The position numbers and the translations under genes were made by a program. From Cognatiluteimonas weifangensis (lineage in GTDB: Bacteria > Pseudomonadota > Gammaproteobacteria > Xanthomonadales > Xanthomonadaceae), in assembly GCF_003416885.1 (NCBI RefSeq), contig NZ_QVPD01000010.1, positions 1-64,000 of the forward strand: a DNA stretch of 64,000 nt, in the 5' to 3' direction. This document shows positions 37,567 to 46,446 of the stretch, in pieces (the stretch's first letter is position 1; each line of letters begins with the position of its first letter). The notes beneath the pieces were generated by a model that saw nothing but the letters and a program-made list of their open reading frames with translations, was not told the DNA's origin and ran no database searches.

Positions 37567-38280
37567 ATGCGCGCCTCCCAAGACCCCGCAGGGCTGGTCC
37601 TGATCGTCGAGGACAACCGCAACATTTCGGAAATGGTGGGCGAATACCTCGAAGGCCGGGGCTTCGAGGTCGACTACGCTTCCGACGGCCTCGACGGCTA
37701 CCGCCTGGCGGCGGAAAACAGCTACGACGTGGTGGTGCTGGACCTGATGCTGCCGCGGCTGGACGGAGTGGAGGTGTGCAAGCGCCTGCGCGAGGAAGCG
37801 CGCAAGTCCACTCCGGTGCTGATGCTCACCGCCCGCGACACCCTGGACGAGAAACTCACCGGGCTGTCGGTCGGCGCCGACGACTACCTGACCAAGCCGT
37901 TCGCGATCCAGGAACTGGAAGCCCGCCTGCGCGCCCTGATCCGGCGCGAGCGTCGCCAGGTCGGCGCGGAAGTGCTCAAGGTCGCCGACCTGGTGCTGGA
38001 CCCGGCCTCGCTGCGCGCCACCCGCGGCGGAGTCGAGCTGCAGCTCTCGCCGATCGGCCTGAAGCTGCTGACGATCCTGATGCGCGAATCGCCGCGCGTG
38101 GTCAGCCGCCAGGAGATCGAGCGCGAGATCTGGGGCAACGGTCTGCCGGATTCCGACACCCTGCGCAGCCACCTGTACAACCTGCGCAAGACCATCGACA
38201 AGCCCTACGACAAGCCGTTGCTGCATACCGTGCAGAGCGCCGGCTACCGCATCGCCGACATCGAACAGCAGCCGGCCTGA
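37567..38280 (+). CDS. OmpR-family response regulator
   Basis: A 237-residue two-domain regulator. The receiver (about 12-125) has VLIVEDNRNIS, phosphoacceptor Asp59 in VVLDLMLPRLDGVE, LMLTARDT and the switch Lys in YLTKPFAIQEL. A winged-helix DNA-binding domain follows (about 140-233: LQLSPIGLKLLTILMRESPRVVSRQEI, then LRSHLYNLRKTIDKP). It is 18 bp ahead of a histidine-kinase gene, and a MacAB-type exporter follows, so it probably controls that exporter. AAGGAG precedes the ATG. Which stimulus it serves cannot be told. Confidence 0.92.
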   Translation: MRASQDPAGLVLIVEDNRNISEMVGEYLEGRGFEVDYASDGLDGYRLAAENSYDVVVLDLMLPRLDGVEVCKRLREEARKSTPVLMLTARDTLDEKLTGLSVGADDYLTKPFAIQELEARLRALIRRERRQVGAEVLKVADLVLDPASLRATRGGVELQLSPIGLKLLTILMRESPRVVSRQEIEREIWGNGLPDSDTLRSHLYNLRKTIDKPYDKPLLHTVQSAGYRIADIEQQPA

Positions 38281-38298
38281 GCCCGGCGGCGACCGGTC

Positions 38299-39567
38299 AT
38301 GGCCCAGGGGTTGCCGCGTCAGTTGCGGGTCGCGTTCCTGCTGCAGGTGGCGCTGGCCAGCGTCGTCATCCTGGCCGGCACCTGGGCGTCGGTGACGCTG
38401 GTCACGCAGCAGCTCGCGCGGCGCACGCTGCAGCAGGAAGCCGCCTATTTCTGGACCCGGCGCGCCGGCGATGCCGCGCATGCCGCGCCCGACAGCCGGA
38501 TCCTGCGCGGTTACGTGCTGCCGGCCGGCGCCTCGACGGCGATGCTGCCACCGCTGCTGCGCGGCCTGCCGCCCGGCCTGCACGCGCTGCGCGATACCCT
38601 GGTGCTGGTCGAGCAGCGCGACGGCACGCGCCTGTACCTGACCTACCCGCGGCGGGCGATCGGCTGGCTCGCGTTCCAGCTGGTGCTGCTGCCATTGCTG
38701 CTGGCGCTGCTGGCGCTGGCCGCGAGCGCGTGGTTCACCTATCGCAACGCCAGGCGGCTGGTGGCGCCGTTGCACTGGATGGCGCAGCAGGTGCGGCGCT
38801 GGGATCCGCTGGAACCGACCGGCAGTGCGCTCGCCGCCGACCGCCTGCCGCCCGGCGCCGGCATGGAGGCGCGGCAACTGGCCGGCGCGCTGCAGCGCAT
38901 GGCCGAGCGCATGCGCGCGTTCGTGCGCCGCGAGCGCGATTTCACCCGCGACGCCAGCCACGAGTTGCGCACGCCGCTGACCGTGATCCGCGTCGCCAGC
39001 GACCTGCTGCAGAACGACCCCGATCTGCCCGAGCGCGCACGGCGTTCGCTGGCGCGGATCCAGCGCGCCAGCCGCGACATGGAGGCGGTGGTCGACTCGT
39101 TCCTGATCCTGGCCCGCGAGGGCGGAGTCGAGCCGCAGCGGGAAGACTTCGCGGTGCGCGAGGTGGTCGAGGAGGAAGTGGTGAAGGCGCAGTCGCTGCT
39201 CGCCGGCAAGCCGGTCGAGCTGGCGGTGACGGCGAACGCGGACCCGCGGTTGCACGCCCCGCCGCGGGTGTTCGCGATGATGCTGGGGCATCTGCTCGCC
39301 AACGCCTGCACGTTCACCGCGCACGGCCGGATCGAAGTGCGGATCGAGCGCGACCGGGTGGCGGTCAGCGACACCGGCATCGGCATGTCGGCCGACGCCC
39401 TGCAGCGGGCGTTCGATCCGTTCTACCGCGCCGATCCCGACAACCCCCTGGGCAAGGGCATGGGCCTGCCGATCGTGCGCCGGCTCGGCGAGCGGTTCGG
39501 CTGGCCGGTCGGCCTGGAGAGCGTGCCCGGGCGCGGCACCACGGCCACGATCCGCTTTGCCGGTTGA
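38299..39567 (+). CDS. Sensor histidine kinase
   Basis: A 422-residue membrane kinase. Membrane segments are at about 10-32 (VAFLLQVALASVVILAGTW) and 119-145 (LAFQLVLLPLLLALLALAASAWF), enclosing a small periplasmic domain of about 85 residues. A HAMP-like linker leads to the HisKA domain with phospho-His221 (RDASHELRTPLTVIR) and an ATPase domain with N box NACTFTAHG, DTGIGMS and GKGMGLPIV. It is paired with the upstream OmpR-family regulator. The small periplasmic domain is typical of sensors for cationic peptides or envelope stress; that role is only inferred from the adjacent exporter. Confidence 0.9.
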   Translation: MAQGLPRQLRVAFLLQVALASVVILAGTWASVTLVTQQLARRTLQQEAAYFWTRRAGDAAHAAPDSRILRGYVLPAGASTAMLPPLLRGLPPGLHALRDTLVLVEQRDGTRLYLTYPRRAIGWLAFQLVLLPLLLALLALAASAWFTYRNARRLVAPLHWMAQQVRRWDPLEPTGSALAADRLPPGAGMEARQLAGALQRMAERMRAFVRRERDFTRDASHELRTPLTVIRVASDLLQNDPDLPERARRSLARIQRASRDMEAVVDSFLILAREGGVEPQREDFAVREVVEEEVVKAQSLLAGKPVELAVTANADPRLHAPPRVFAMMLGHLLANACTFTAHGRIEVRIERDRVAVSDTGIGMSADALQRAFDPFYRADPDNPLGKGMGLPIVRRLGERFGWPVGLESVPGRGTTATIRFAG

Positions 39568-39675
39568 GGCCCGGCGGTTCCGGTCCGGAACCATCGTGGT
39601 TGCGCGCCGGTCAACCTGCGCGCTGCCCGGGCGTTAGCCTGAGCTGTCCCCCCTTGTCCCTGCGAAGCCATCCGA

Positions 39676-41175
39676 ATGGGCCGACCCGCCACGCCTGCGA
39701 ACATCCGCAACCTGCGCCGCCTCGGCGCCATCGTCCTGGCCGTCGCGGCCGCCGTGGCTGCGCTGTGGTGGTGGCAGCAGCGCACGCCCGCTGCGGAAAG
39801 CGGCTACCGCACGGTCGCGGTCGAGCGCGGCGACATCCGGGTGGCGATCTCGGCCACCGGCACCCTGAGCGCGATTTCCACCGTCACCGTGGGCAGCCAG
39901 GTCTCCGGCCAGGTGACCGAGGTGCTGGTGGACTTCAACGACAAGGTCGAAAAGGGCCAGGTGATCGCCCGCATCGACCCCAGCACCTATCAGGCGCAGA
40001 TCGCGCAGGGCAATGCGCAGATCGCCAGCGCGCAGGCGCAATTGCGCCAGGCGCAGGCCAGCCTGCGCAATGCCGAACTGGACTACCGGCGCAAGACCGC
40101 GCTCGGCGGGCAGCAACTGGTGGCCGCCAGCGACATCGACCTGGCGCGCGCCGCGCGCGACCAGGCGCAGGCGCAGGTCAACGCGGCGCGTGCGCAGATC
40201 CGCCAGCAGCAGGCCTCCACCCAGACCACCCGGGTCAACCTCGAACGGACCGTGATCCGCTCGCCGGTCGACGGTGTGGTCCTGACCCGCAGCATCGAGC
40301 CCGGCCAGACCGTGGCCGCCAGCCTGCAGGCGCCGGAACTGTTCGTGCTGGCCGAAGACCTGTCGCAGATGAAGATCGAGCTGGCGGTGGACGAGTCCGA
40401 CATCGGCCAGGTCCGCGCCGGGCAGGCGGTGACCTTCACCGCCGACGCCTTCCCCGACCGCCGGTTCAAGGGCACGGTGGAGCAGGTGCGGCTGTCGGCG
40501 ACCACCACCAGCAACGTCGTCACCTATCCGGTGGTGGTCACGGTCGACAACAGCGACGGCACCCTGCTGCCGGGGCTGACGGTCAACGCCGAGATCGAGG
40601 TCAGCAAGCGCACCGGCGTGCTCAAGCTGGCCAATGCGGCGCTGCGTTACAAGCCGGCCGACGACGCCGCCGCGGCCGGGCCGCGGGCGCCGGCGACCCG
40701 CGGCGGCAGCGGCATCGCCGAGGATCTCGCGCGGGCGGCGGCGGGCCTGCGCCTGGACGCCACGCAGCAGGCGGCCTTCGACGCCGCGGCTGCGGCGATC
40801 CGGCAGCGCCAGGCCGCGCGCCAGGCGGCGCCGCAGCCAGGCGGCAACGGCCTGTTCGGCGGGCGCGGCTTCCAGTCCGGGGGCGGCAACGCCGGCGGCG
40901 ACCTGCAGGCGCAGCTGCGGCAGCGGATGCTGGAACGCTTCCAGCAGGATTTCGCCGCCTTCCGCGCCGGTCTCGACGACGCCCAGCGCCGGCAATGGGA
41001 CGCAACGGTGGCGGCACTGGTCGGCGCGCGGCGGACGCTGGTGTACAAGCTGGTCGACGGCCGGCCGCAGCCGGTGATGGTGCGGATCGGCGCCAGCGAC
41101 GGCACCGACACCGAAATCGCCGGCGATGTCCGCGCCGGCGACCGGATCGTCACCGGCGAGCGCGCCGCGCAATGA
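39676..41175 (+). CDS. macA: MacA-like periplasmic adaptor of an ABC exporter
   Basis: A 499-residue HlyD/MacA-family adaptor linking an inner-membrane ABC transporter to an outer-membrane channel. A membrane anchor (about 15-33) is followed by the lipoyl half GSQVSGQVTEVLVDFNDKVEKGQ, a helical hairpin (about 115-190), RSPVDGVVLTRSIEPGQTVAAS, and beta-barrel and membrane-proximal domains. An extra segment of about 105 residues (roughly 340-450) interrupts the C-terminal domain. It has two helix pairs with LDATQQAAFDA and LDDAQRRQWDA, separated by a Gly/Asn-rich loop. This resembles LTxxQ-type Spy/CpxP helices. Its stop overlaps the next ATG. Confidence 0.88.
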   Translation: MGRPATPANIRNLRRLGAIVLAVAAAVAALWWWQQRTPAAESGYRTVAVERGDIRVAISATGTLSAISTVTVGSQVSGQVTEVLVDFNDKVEKGQVIARIDPSTYQAQIAQGNAQIASAQAQLRQAQASLRNAELDYRRKTALGGQQLVAASDIDLARAARDQAQAQVNAARAQIRQQQASTQTTRVNLERTVIRSPVDGVVLTRSIEPGQTVAASLQAPELFVLAEDLSQMKIELAVDESDIGQVRAGQAVTFTADAFPDRRFKGTVEQVRLSATTTSNVVTYPVVVTVDNSDGTLLPGLTVNAEIEVSKRTGVLKLANAALRYKPADDAAAAGPRAPATRGGSGIAEDLARAAAGLRLDATQQAAFDAAAAAIRQRQAARQAAPQPGGNGLFGGRGFQSGGGNAGGDLQAQLRQRMLERFQQDFAAFRAGLDDAQRRQWDATVAALVGARRTLVYKLVDGRPQPVMVRIGASDGTDTEIAGDVRAGDRIVTGERAAQ

Positions 41176-41894
41176 CCGCGGTGGCGCCCCGGGCCGCGGT
41201 GGCCGCGCCCCCGGTGATCCGGACCCGCGGCCTGGGCAAGGTCTATTCGGCCGGCACCCAGGCCGAAGTGGTCGCGCTGCGGGACGTGGACCTGGACATC
41301 GCGCGCGGCGGTTTCGTCGCCATCATGGGGCCGTCGGGGTCGGGGAAATCGACGCTGATGAACCTGATCGGCTGCCTCGACAAGCCCAGCAGCGGCGTGT
41401 ACGAGTGCGATGGCGTGGACGTGTCCACGCTGGACGCCGAGCAGCTGGCCGCGCTGCGGCGCGACAAGATCGGCTTCGTGTTCCAGGGCTTCCACCTGCT
41501 GCCGCGGATGAGCGCGCTGGACAACGTGGCGATGCCGCTGGGCTACGCGCGGGTGCCGGCGCACGAGCGTCAGCACCGGGCGCGCGAGGCGCTGGCCGCG
41601 GTCGGCCTGGCCGAGCGCGCCGGGCACCATCCCAACCAGCTGTCCGGCGGCCAGCAGCAGCGCGTCGCCATCGCCCGGGCGCTGATCAACAACCCGGACA
41701 TCCTGCTGGCCGACGAGCCCACCGGCGCGCTCGACAGCCGCACCGGCGAGGAGATCCTCGCGCTGTTCGGACGCCTGCGCGACGCCGGCCACACCGTGGT
41801 GCTGATCACCCACGAGGCCGAGGTCGCCGCGCACGCGGACCGCACCTACGTGATCCGCGACGGCCGCCTGCACGCGCAGGAGGCGGACGCATGA
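41172..41894 (+). CDS. macB: ABC exporter ATP-binding protein (MacB/LolD type)
   Basis: A 240-residue ATPase of the MacB/LolD family. Walker A is GPSGSGKST, the Q loop is [19 protein letters not shown], the signature is LSGGQQQR and Walker B is [12 protein letters not shown]. In MacB itself this domain is fused to the permease; here the two are separate genes, as in many bacteria. It overlaps macA (ATGA) upstream and the permease gene (ATGA) downstream, so the three are made together. The symbol reflects family only; the substrate (macrolide, peptide or other) is not readable. Confidence 0.88.
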   Translation: MTAVAPRAAVAAPPVIRTRGLGKVYSAGTQAEVVALRDVDLDIARGGFVAIMGPSGSGKSTLMNLIGCLDKPSSGVYECDGVDVSTLDAEQLAALRRDKIGFVFQGFHLLPRMSALDNVAMPLGYARVPAHERQHRAREALAAVGLAERAGHHPNQLSGGQQQRVAIARALINNPDILLADEPTGALDSRTGEEILALFGRLRDAGHTVVLITHEAEVAAHADRTYVIRDGRLHAQEADA

Positions 41895-43129
41895 GCTTCC
41901 TCGATATCCTGCGCACCGCCGCGTTCGCCCTGCGCGGCAACTGGATGCGCAGCGCGCTGACCTCGCTGGGCGTGATCATCGGCATCGCGGCGGTGATCGT
42001 GATGGTGTCGGTGGGGCAGGGCACGCAGCGGGAGATCGACAAGCTGGTTTCCGGGCTGGGCTCGCAGCGGCTGGACATCTCGCCCGGCGCCGGGCGCGGC
42101 CCGGGCGGCGGCGTGCGCATGAGCGCCGGCAGCTTCTTCACCCTGACCCAAGGCGATGCCGAGGCGATCCGCGACGAGATCCCCGAGGTCCAGTACGTCG
42201 CCGGCGCGCTGCGCGGCAACACCCAGGTGGTGTACGCGGAAAACAACGCCTCCACCAGCTGGCAGGGCGTGCAGGCGGACTGGTTCGACATCAACGGCTG
42301 GACCCTCGCCGAGGGCCAGGGTTTCGATGCGCAGGCCTACGGCAGCGCCGCCAAGGTGGTGATCCTGGGCGACACCGTCCGGCGCACGCTGTTCGGCGAG
42401 GACAGCGGGATCGGCCAGAGCATCCGCCTGGGCCGGGTGCCGTTCACCGTGGTCGGCACGCTGGCGCCCAAGGGCCAGGGCGGCTTCGGCCAGGACCAGG
42501 ACGACGTGGTGATGGTGCCGCTGGAGACCGCGCGCCGGCGCCTGCTGGGCACGATGGGACTGCCGCCGGGCGCGGTGATGCAGATCGCGCTGACCGTCGC
42601 CGATGCCCGCGACCTGGGCTATGCGCAGACCGAGGTCGAGGCGCTGCTGCGCCAGCGCCACCGGATCAGGCCCGGCGACGAGGACGACTTCAACGTGCGC
42701 AACATCAGCGAAATCGTCGCCACCCGCACCGCCACCACCAACCTGATGTCCAAGCTGCTGGGCGCGGTGGCGACCATCTGCCTGATCATCGGCGGCATCG
42801 GCATCATGAACATCATGCTGGTGTCGGTCACCGAGCGCATCCGCGAGATCGGCCTGCGCATGGCGGTGGGCGCGGCGCCCTCGGACGTGCGCCGGCAGTT
42901 CCTCGCGGAAGCGATGCTGATCTCGCTGATCGGCGGCGTGATCGGGATCGCGATCGGGGTCGTCGGCGCTTTGCTGGTCGGCCGGTTCAGCGGGTTGCCG
43001 GTGGCGCTGAACGCACAGGTGGTGGGGCTGGCGGCCGCATTCTCGATCGGCACCGGCCTGTTCTTCGGCTACTACCCGGCGCGCAAGGCTTCGCTGCTGG
43101 ATCCGATCGAAGCGCTGCGCCAGCAATAG
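41891..43129 (+). CDS. MacB-type ABC exporter permease (FtsX fold)
   Basis: A 412-residue permease with the MacB core-domain layout: membrane helix 1 at LTSLGVIIGIAAVIVMVSVGQG (about 20-40), a large periplasmic domain (40-290) and three C-terminal membrane helices ending GYYPARKASLLDPIEALRQQ. The segment IIGGIGIMNIMLVSVTERIREIGLRMAVGA is the family hallmark. MacB-type permeases act as mechanotransmitters that move substrate from the periplasm into the channel. An RPG-like Gly-rich insert GAGRGPGGGVRM lies in the periplasmic domain. No outer-membrane TolC gene is in the cluster. Confidence 0.9.
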   Translation: MSFLDILRTAAFALRGNWMRSALTSLGVIIGIAAVIVMVSVGQGTQREIDKLVSGLGSQRLDISPGAGRGPGGGVRMSAGSFFTLTQGDAEAIRDEIPEVQYVAGALRGNTQVVYAENNASTSWQGVQADWFDINGWTLAEGQGFDAQAYGSAAKVVILGDTVRRTLFGEDSGIGQSIRLGRVPFTVVGTLAPKGQGGFGQDQDDVVMVPLETARRRLLGTMGLPPGAVMQIALTVADARDLGYAQTEVEALLRQRHRIRPGDEDDFNVRNISEIVATRTATTNLMSKLLGAVATICLIIGGIGIMNIMLVSVTERIREIGLRMAVGAAPSDVRRQFLAEAMLISLIGGVIGIAIGVVGALLVGRFSGLPVALNAQVVGLAAAFSIGTGLFFGYYPARKASLLDPIEALRQQ

Positions 43130-43157
43130 CCGACGGCACCGTCGTCGCCGATCGGCT
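43128..43157 (+). terminator. Nested hairpin after the exporter operon
   Basis: Outer arms AGCCGA/TCGGCT enclose an inner stem GACGG-CA-CCGTC, right at the permease stop codon. It could mark the end of the two-component/exporter transcript. No T-tract is seen. Confidence 0.3.
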
Positions 43158-43247
43158 GCAGGGGATGCTGCGGCATGCAGCGGGGTCCGGGCTGCGGAGG
43201 CATGGCGCCGGCGCTATCCTGCGGGGCATGGCTGCCGGAGGATCCCC

Positions 43248-44255
43248 ATGCCGCGTCGTTTCCTGCTGTCCCTGTTGCTGCTGACCGTGTCCGCCCTGAG
43301 CGCCCACGCCGCCGAACCGCCGCGCACCGCGCTGGTGATCCATGGCGGCGCCGGCACCATCGAGCGCAGCGCCATGAGCGCCGCCGACGAACAGGCGATC
43401 CGTGCCGACCTGGAGCGCGCGCTGGAGGCGGGCAACGCGGTGCTGGCGGCCGGAGGCGCGGCGCTGGACGCGGTGCAGGCGGCGATCCAGGTGCTGGAGG
43501 ATTCGCCGCGCTTCAATGCCGGCAAGGGCGCGGTGTTCAACGCGGTCGGCGGCCACGAACTGGACGCCTCGATCATGGAGGGCCACACGCAGCGCGCCGG
43601 CGCGGTCGCCGGAGTGACCACCGTGCGCCATCCGATCGCGTTGGCGCGCGCGGTGATGGAGCATTCGCCGCACGTGATGCTGGCCGGCGCCGGCGCCGAG
43701 GCCTTCGCCGATACCCGTCCCGAGATCGAGCGCGTGGCCAACGGCTGGTTCGACACCGACGTGCGCCGGCGGCAGCTGGAAAAGGCGCAGGCGGCGGAAA
43801 CCGCGCAGGCCGCTGGCGGCGTGCCGGCGATGCCGGGCGGCTACTTCGGCACCGTCGGTGCGGTCGCGCTGGACGCGCACGGGCACCTCGCCGCGGCCAC
43901 CTCCACCGGCGGCATGACCAACAAGCGCTGGGGCCGGATCGGCGATTCGCCGGTGATCGGCGCCGGCACCTGGGCCGACGCGCGCTGCGGCGTGTCGGGC
44001 ACCGGCTGGGGCGAGTTCTACATCCGCAACGCCGTCGCGCACGACATCTGCGCGCGCGTGGCCTACCGCGGCGACAGCCTGGCGGAGGCGGCGGACGCGG
44101 TGGTGAACCGGATCGTGCCCGCGGCCGGCGGCGACGGCGGCGTGATCGCGCTGGACGTCGAGGGCAACATCGCGATGCCGTTCAACACCGCGGGCATGTA
44201 CCGGGCCTGGATCGGGCCCGACGGCCGCCGCGGCGTGGCGATCTTCCGCGACTAG
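43248..44255 (+). CDS. Exported isoaspartyl peptidase / L-asparaginase (Ntn hydrolase)
   Basis: A 335-residue type III asparaginase-family enzyme that removes N-terminal isoaspartyl residues. It carries a signal peptide (MPRRFLLSLLLLTVSALSAHAA), so the mature enzyme is periplasmic. Motifs are LVIHGGAGTIERS, RFNAGKGAVFN and ELDASIMEG. Self-cleavage should occur before Thr202 (GGYFG then TVGAVALD), which then serves as nucleophile. Substrate-binding GGMTNKRWGRIGDSPVIGAG follows. GGAGG precedes the ATG. E. coli IaaA has no such signal peptide. Confidence 0.92.
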   Translation: MPRRFLLSLLLLTVSALSAHAAEPPRTALVIHGGAGTIERSAMSAADEQAIRADLERALEAGNAVLAAGGAALDAVQAAIQVLEDSPRFNAGKGAVFNAVGGHELDASIMEGHTQRAGAVAGVTTVRHPIALARAVMEHSPHVMLAGAGAEAFADTRPEIERVANGWFDTDVRRRQLEKAQAAETAQAAGGVPAMPGGYFGTVGAVALDAHGHLAAATSTGGMTNKRWGRIGDSPVIGAGTWADARCGVSGTGWGEFYIRNAVAHDICARVAYRGDSLAEAADAVVNRIVPAAGGDGGVIALDVEGNIAMPFNTAGMYRAWIGPDGRRGVAIFRD

Positions 44256-44385
44256 GGCAGCATTGCCGCCGGTCCGCGGTGCCGGCGCGTCGGCGCCCCG
44301 CCGTGCGCGGAAATCGCGGCCGGAAATCGCGGCCCGGCAGCGCCGTCGGCATCGGCCTGCCGCCACTGTGGCAAAATCACGGTTC

Positions 44386-44406
44386 TGCCGTGGCTCCGCC
44401 ACGGCA
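44386..44406 (+). promoter_or_regulatory. 8-bp hairpin upstream of dgkA
   Basis: TGCCGTGG and CCACGGCA pair perfectly around CTCCG, just after an A-rich GCAAAATCAC. It lies about 130 bp after the peptidase gene and 140 bp before dgkA. It may end the former transcript or sit in the dgkA leader. Confidence 0.35.
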
Positions 44407-44430
44407 TTACCGGTAATCCCCCTGTCTCCC

Positions 44431-44547
44431 ATGCCGATCTTCGCGCGTCTTCCCGCCGGCCATCCCGCCGTCCGCTCCGTGCGCGGGGCGGGTCGCCGGC
44501 GCGCCGCCGGGCGGGCGGGTGGCGTTGCGCCGGGATCGGCGGGCTGA
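44431..44547 (+). CDS. Possible 38-residue leader ORF before dgkA
   Basis: A short frame, MPIFARLPAGHPAV then an Arg/Gly/Ala-rich tail, ends one base before a GTG that can start dgkA. The tail is low-complexity and could be chance in such GC-rich DNA. If translated, it would couple to dgkA. Evidence is only the ATG and the tight stop-start junction. Confidence 0.2.
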   Translation: MPIFARLPAGHPAVRSVRGAGRRRAAGRAGGVAPGSAG

Positions 44548-44548
44548 G

Positions 44549-44929
44549 GTGGCCGACGAACTCGGCCATCTGCCGCGGCGTCCGGGCCGCATCCTGCTGG
44601 CGACCCGCTGGTCGCTGCAGGGGCTGCGCGCCGCCTGGCTGCACGAATCCTCGTTCCGGCTCGAGGTCTACCTGTTCGCGGTCCTCGCCCCGCTGGGGCT
44701 GTGGCTGGGCGCCAGCGCGATCGAGCGCGTGTTGCTGCTCGGCAGCTGCCTGCTGGTGCTGGGCATCGAGTTGCTGAATTCGGCGATCGAGGCGGTGATC
44801 GAGCGTTATGGCGACGAGCCGCACGCGCTCGCCGGCCGCGCCAAGGACATGGGCTCGGCTGCCGTGTTCGTGCTGATGCTGAACGTGGTGCTCACCTGGG
44901 GCCTGATCCTCGGTCCGCGCCTGTCCTGA
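44549..44929 (+). CDS. dgkA: Diacylglycerol kinase DgkA
   Basis: A 126-residue integral membrane kinase (E. coli 121) that phosphorylates diacylglycerol released during osmoregulated glucan and LPS modification. Three helices are present, and the signature ELLNSAIEAVIERYGDEPHALAGRAKDMGSAAV carries the catalytic Glu and metal-binding Glu. The N-terminal WSLQGLRAAWLHESSFRLE is also family-typical. Start codons are GTGs at 44519 or 44549. The second is preferred by length; neither has a strong ribosome site. The TerC-family gene begins 34 bp later. Confidence 0.88.
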   Translation: MADELGHLPRRPGRILLATRWSLQGLRAAWLHESSFRLEVYLFAVLAPLGLWLGASAIERVLLLGSCLLVLGIELLNSAIEAVIERYGDEPHALAGRAKDMGSAAVFVLMLNVVLTWGLILGPRLS

Positions 44930-44963
44930 TTTTTCTCCCCCTCTTGCCTGGAACGATCGTTCG

Positions 44964-45704
44964 ATGAGTCTTGCCATGCTTGCCGACCCGCAGACCTGGA
45001 TCCTGCTGGTCACGCTCAGTTCGATCGAGATCGTGCTCGGCATCGACAACCTGGTGTTCATCTCGATCGCGGTCAGCCGCCTGCCGCCGGCGACCCGCGA
45101 GCGCGCGCGCAAGTTCGGCATCGCCGCGGCCTGCGTCACCCGCATCGCGCTGCTGCTGACGCTGGCGTACCTGGCGCACATGAAGCAGGACCTGTTCGTC
45201 GTCTACGGCCACGGCTTCTCGGTGCGCGACCTGGTGCTGCTGCTGGGCGGCATCTTCCTGGTGTTCAAGGGGGTGATGGAGATCCGCGACCAGGTCCTGG
45301 GCGAGCCCGAGTCCGAGGACATCCACACCAAGCCGGCCAACTCCTTCGCCGCGGTGATCGCGCAGATCGCGGTGATCGACATCGTGTTCTCGCTGGACTC
45401 GGTGATCGCCGCAGTCGGCATGGCCGACCAGTACGTGGCGGTGATGGTCGCCGCGATCCTGCTGGCGGTGGCGGTGATGCTGCTGGCGGCGCAGCCGCTG
45501 GGTCATTTCATCGACAACAACCCGACCATCAAGATGCTGGCGCTGGCCTTCATCGTGCTGATCGGTGCCTACCTGGTGGTCGAGGGCCTGGAGATCCACG
45601 TGCCCAAGGGCTACATCTACGGCTCGATGGGTTTCTCCGCCATGGTCGAAGGCCTGAACCTGTGGGCCAAGCGGCGCGCGCGGCTGCGGCTGCAGGAGGA
45701 CTGA
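44964..45704 (+). CDS. TerC-family integral membrane protein
   Basis: A 246-residue protein of the TerC/Alx family with seven or so helices. It begins PQTWILLVTLSSIEIVLGIDNLVFISI and later has VIDIVFSLDSVIAAVGMADQYVAVM; the acidic GIDN and SLDS motifs in the membrane are family hallmarks. Characterised relatives export manganese or support metal and tellurite tolerance. The gene lies close behind dgkA, leaving no room for the Mn-sensing yybP-ykoY leader often found before such genes. Substrate is unknown here. Confidence 0.88.
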   Translation: MSLAMLADPQTWILLVTLSSIEIVLGIDNLVFISIAVSRLPPATRERARKFGIAAACVTRIALLLTLAYLAHMKQDLFVVYGHGFSVRDLVLLLGGIFLVFKGVMEIRDQVLGEPESEDIHTKPANSFAAVIAQIAVIDIVFSLDSVIAAVGMADQYVAVMVAAILLAVAVMLLAAQPLGHFIDNNPTIKMLALAFIVLIGAYLVVEGLEIHVPKGYIYGSMGFSAMVEGLNLWAKRRARLRLQED

Positions 45705-45768
45705 CGCGTTCGTTGCGCCTTCACGCGCGCGGTGCTGCAATGCGCCGTCCCCTTGCCGGAGCCGGGCC

Positions 45769-46395
45769 ATGCGCGTCGTCCTGCTGATCCTGATCGCCGC
45801 GATGCTCGGCGGCTGCGGCTACAACCAGATCCAGGGCAAGGACGAGGCAGTGACCGCCGCCTGGTCGCAGGTGCTCAACGTCTACCAGCGCCGCGCCGAT
45901 CTGGTGCCCAACCTGGTGGCGACGGTCAAGGGCTACGCCAGCCACGAGGAGCGGGTGTTCACCGAGGTCGCGCAGGCGCGCGCGCAGGTCGGCAGCATCA
46001 CCGTCGATGCCGGCGACCCGGCTTCGCTGGAACGCTTCCAGCAGGCCCAGGGCGCCCTGCAGGGCGCGATCGGGCGCCTGCTGCTGGTCAGCGAGAACTA
46101 CCCGCAGCTCAAGGCCGACCAGACCTTCCTGCAGCTGCAGGCGCAACTGGAAGGCACCGAGAACCGGATCGCGGTCGAACGCCAGCGCTATATCCAGGCG
46201 GTGCAGGACTACAACACCTACATCCGCCGGTTTCCGGTCAACCTGACCGCGATGCTGTTCGGCTACAAGCCCAAGCCGAATTTCTCGGTCGAGAACGAGC
46301 AACGGATCCAGCGACCGCCGACAGTCGACTTCGGTGCACCCGCGGCACAGCCGCAACCACCCCCGGCGCGGCAACCCGCGCCGGCCGGTGGCTGA
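45769..46395 (+). CDS. LemA-family lipoprotein
   Basis: A 208-residue LemA-family protein. The N-terminal MRVVLLILIAAMLGGC ends in a lipobox with Cys16, so it should be lipid-anchored. The LemA core is clear: GYNQIQGKDEAVTAAWSQVLNVYQRRADLVPNLVATVKGYA, then long helices and YNTYIRRFPVNLTAMLFGYKPKPNF. The tail is Pro/Gln-rich. LemA proteins commonly sit beside TPM-domain proteins, as here with two following. The joint function is unclear; envelope or membrane stress roles have been suggested. Confidence 0.9.
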   Translation: MRVVLLILIAAMLGGCGYNQIQGKDEAVTAAWSQVLNVYQRRADLVPNLVATVKGYASHEERVFTEVAQARAQVGSITVDAGDPASLERFQQAQGALQGAIGRLLLVSENYPQLKADQTFLQLQAQLEGTENRIAVERQRYIQAVQDYNTYIRRFPVNLTAMLFGYKPKPNFSVENEQRIQRPPTVDFGAPAAQPQPPPARQPAPAGG

Positions 46396-46446
46396 TCGCA
46401 CCGGCGCGCACCGGCACCGTGGCGCCGTCTTGACGGGTCCGTGCTG

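Noticed and set aside
44930..44963. Manganese riboswitch (yybP-ykoY) before the TerC-family gene
   Set aside because: Only 34 bp separate dgkA and this gene, too short for the motif, and no matching sequence was seen.
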